IMG/VR virus record: IMGVR_UViG_3300021077_000003
Span: 1-30,984 of that record
DNA length: 30,984 nt
Source: a virus
Strand: one strand, 5' to 3'
Position 1 is the stretch's first letter. Each line of letters opens with the position of its first letter. A program made the translations under genes and the position numbers. Below the pieces are notes generated by a model. The model made no database searches and had not been told where the DNA came from. It saw only the letters and a list, made by a program, of their open reading frames with translations. Below are positions 30,651 through 30,984 of this stretch, in pieces.

Positions 30651-30984
30651 ATGGAATTGAAAGAATTTAAGGAATCTATTAACGAACTCTCTACGAAAAA
30701 TGTAGAAGTTATTAGACCAGAGAGTTTGCCTAATGTGGTTCAAATTAAAAAGAATGTATTATTGAGTTTCGTTTCCGATGCTACTGGTTGTGGGCATATT
30801 AGAAACGTATTTCCTTTAACATATTTGAACGCACTTTTCGGAAAAGAACAAGTTTGTATTCCTATTATTTCTCCGATTTTTATCAAGCAAGAAGACATTT
30901 TGGTCAAGACAAAGGCAATCCTATTCCAAAGAAACATGGCTCCAGAACATCATCAACATGTCCAGTGGTATAAACAAAATCAAG
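30651..30984 (+). CDS. Glycosyltransferase-like protein, N-terminal part (runs off the window)
   Basis: The frame stays open from the ATG at 30651 (AGAGGA upstream) to the end of the window. The N-terminal 111 residues show LLSFVSDATGCGHIRNVFPL and a later ILFQRNMAPEHHQHVQWY. These are reminiscent of phage-encoded group-1 glycosyltransferases, where a GCG-x-x-R opening is followed by an FQR segment. The catalytic domain lies outside the window, so this is a tentative call. The first 12 residues, MELKEFKESINE, also look like a targeting sequence, perhaps by chance. Confidence 0.45.
   Translation, partial: MELKEFKESINELSTKNVEVIRPESLPNVVQIKKNVLLSFVSDATGCGHIRNVFPLTYLNALFGKEQVCIPIISPIFIKQEDILVKTKAILFQRNMAPEHHQHVQWYKQNQ

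Overview
This window comes from a virulent T4-like (far-T4, myovirus-type) bacteriophage with an A+T-rich genome. That is supported by a recognisable set of T4 core genes: major capsid protein gp23, scaffold gp22, prohead protease gp21, portal gp20, neck protein gp14, the recombination proteins UvsW and UvsY, the gp46/gp47 nuclease pair and the late sigma factor gp55. Late-type promoters of the form NATAAATA precede most virion genes. The host cannot be named from the sequence. Early-type promoters look like ordinary sigma70 sites with an extended -10, and most genes carry Shine-Dalgarno sites.

Layout. (a) 1-1309: a 5'-partial TnpB nuclease gene on the plus strand abuts an HNH homing endonuclease gene on the minus strand. 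(b) 1436-9177, minus strand, transcribed from right to left: the head module portal, a fibre-like protein with a capsid-targeting-like N-terminus, a small gp67-like core protein, protease, scaffold and major capsid protein. A GIY-YIG homing endonuclease cassette with its own sigma70-type promoter sits between protease and scaffold. (c) 9189-20379, minus: a small structural-type protein, a small Ser/Thr-rich protein and two very large repetitive fibre proteins (1412 and 2001 aa). The 1412-aa protein carries a predicted beta-propeller. (d) 20418-21774, minus: gp14 neck protein flanked by two unknown proteins. (e) 21790-25676, minus: UvsW helicase, four small proteins whose N-termini resemble gp21-cleaved capsid-targeting sequences, and UvsY. 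(f) 25677-26597: about 900 bp without genes. It holds GAACCAT iteron-like repeats, a TTCA tandem repeat, a perfect G-quadruplex motif and a predicted three-way RNA junction, and a strong early-type promoter fires into it towards uvsY. (g) 26598-27083: a second HNH endonuclease. (h) 27229 to the end, plus strand: gp46, gp55, gp47, a small unknown gene and the start of a glycosyltransferase-like gene, read from an early-type promoter.

How the parts work together. gp20/21/22/23 and the gp67-like protein build and mature the prohead, and gp21 would also trim proteins carrying the targeting-like N-termini. gp14 joins head to tail and the fibres probably bind the host or decorate the virion. UvsY, UvsW, gp46 and gp47 form the recombination-dependent replication machinery, and gp55 directs transcription to the NATAAATA promoters. 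The gene-free region beside uvsY is the best candidate in the window for a previously undescribed element. By position it recalls T4 ori(uvsY), and it combines promoter, nontemplate-strand G-quadruplex and iterons as expected for an R-loop-primed origin. The three early-type promoters share a conserved 13-nt spacer sequence.
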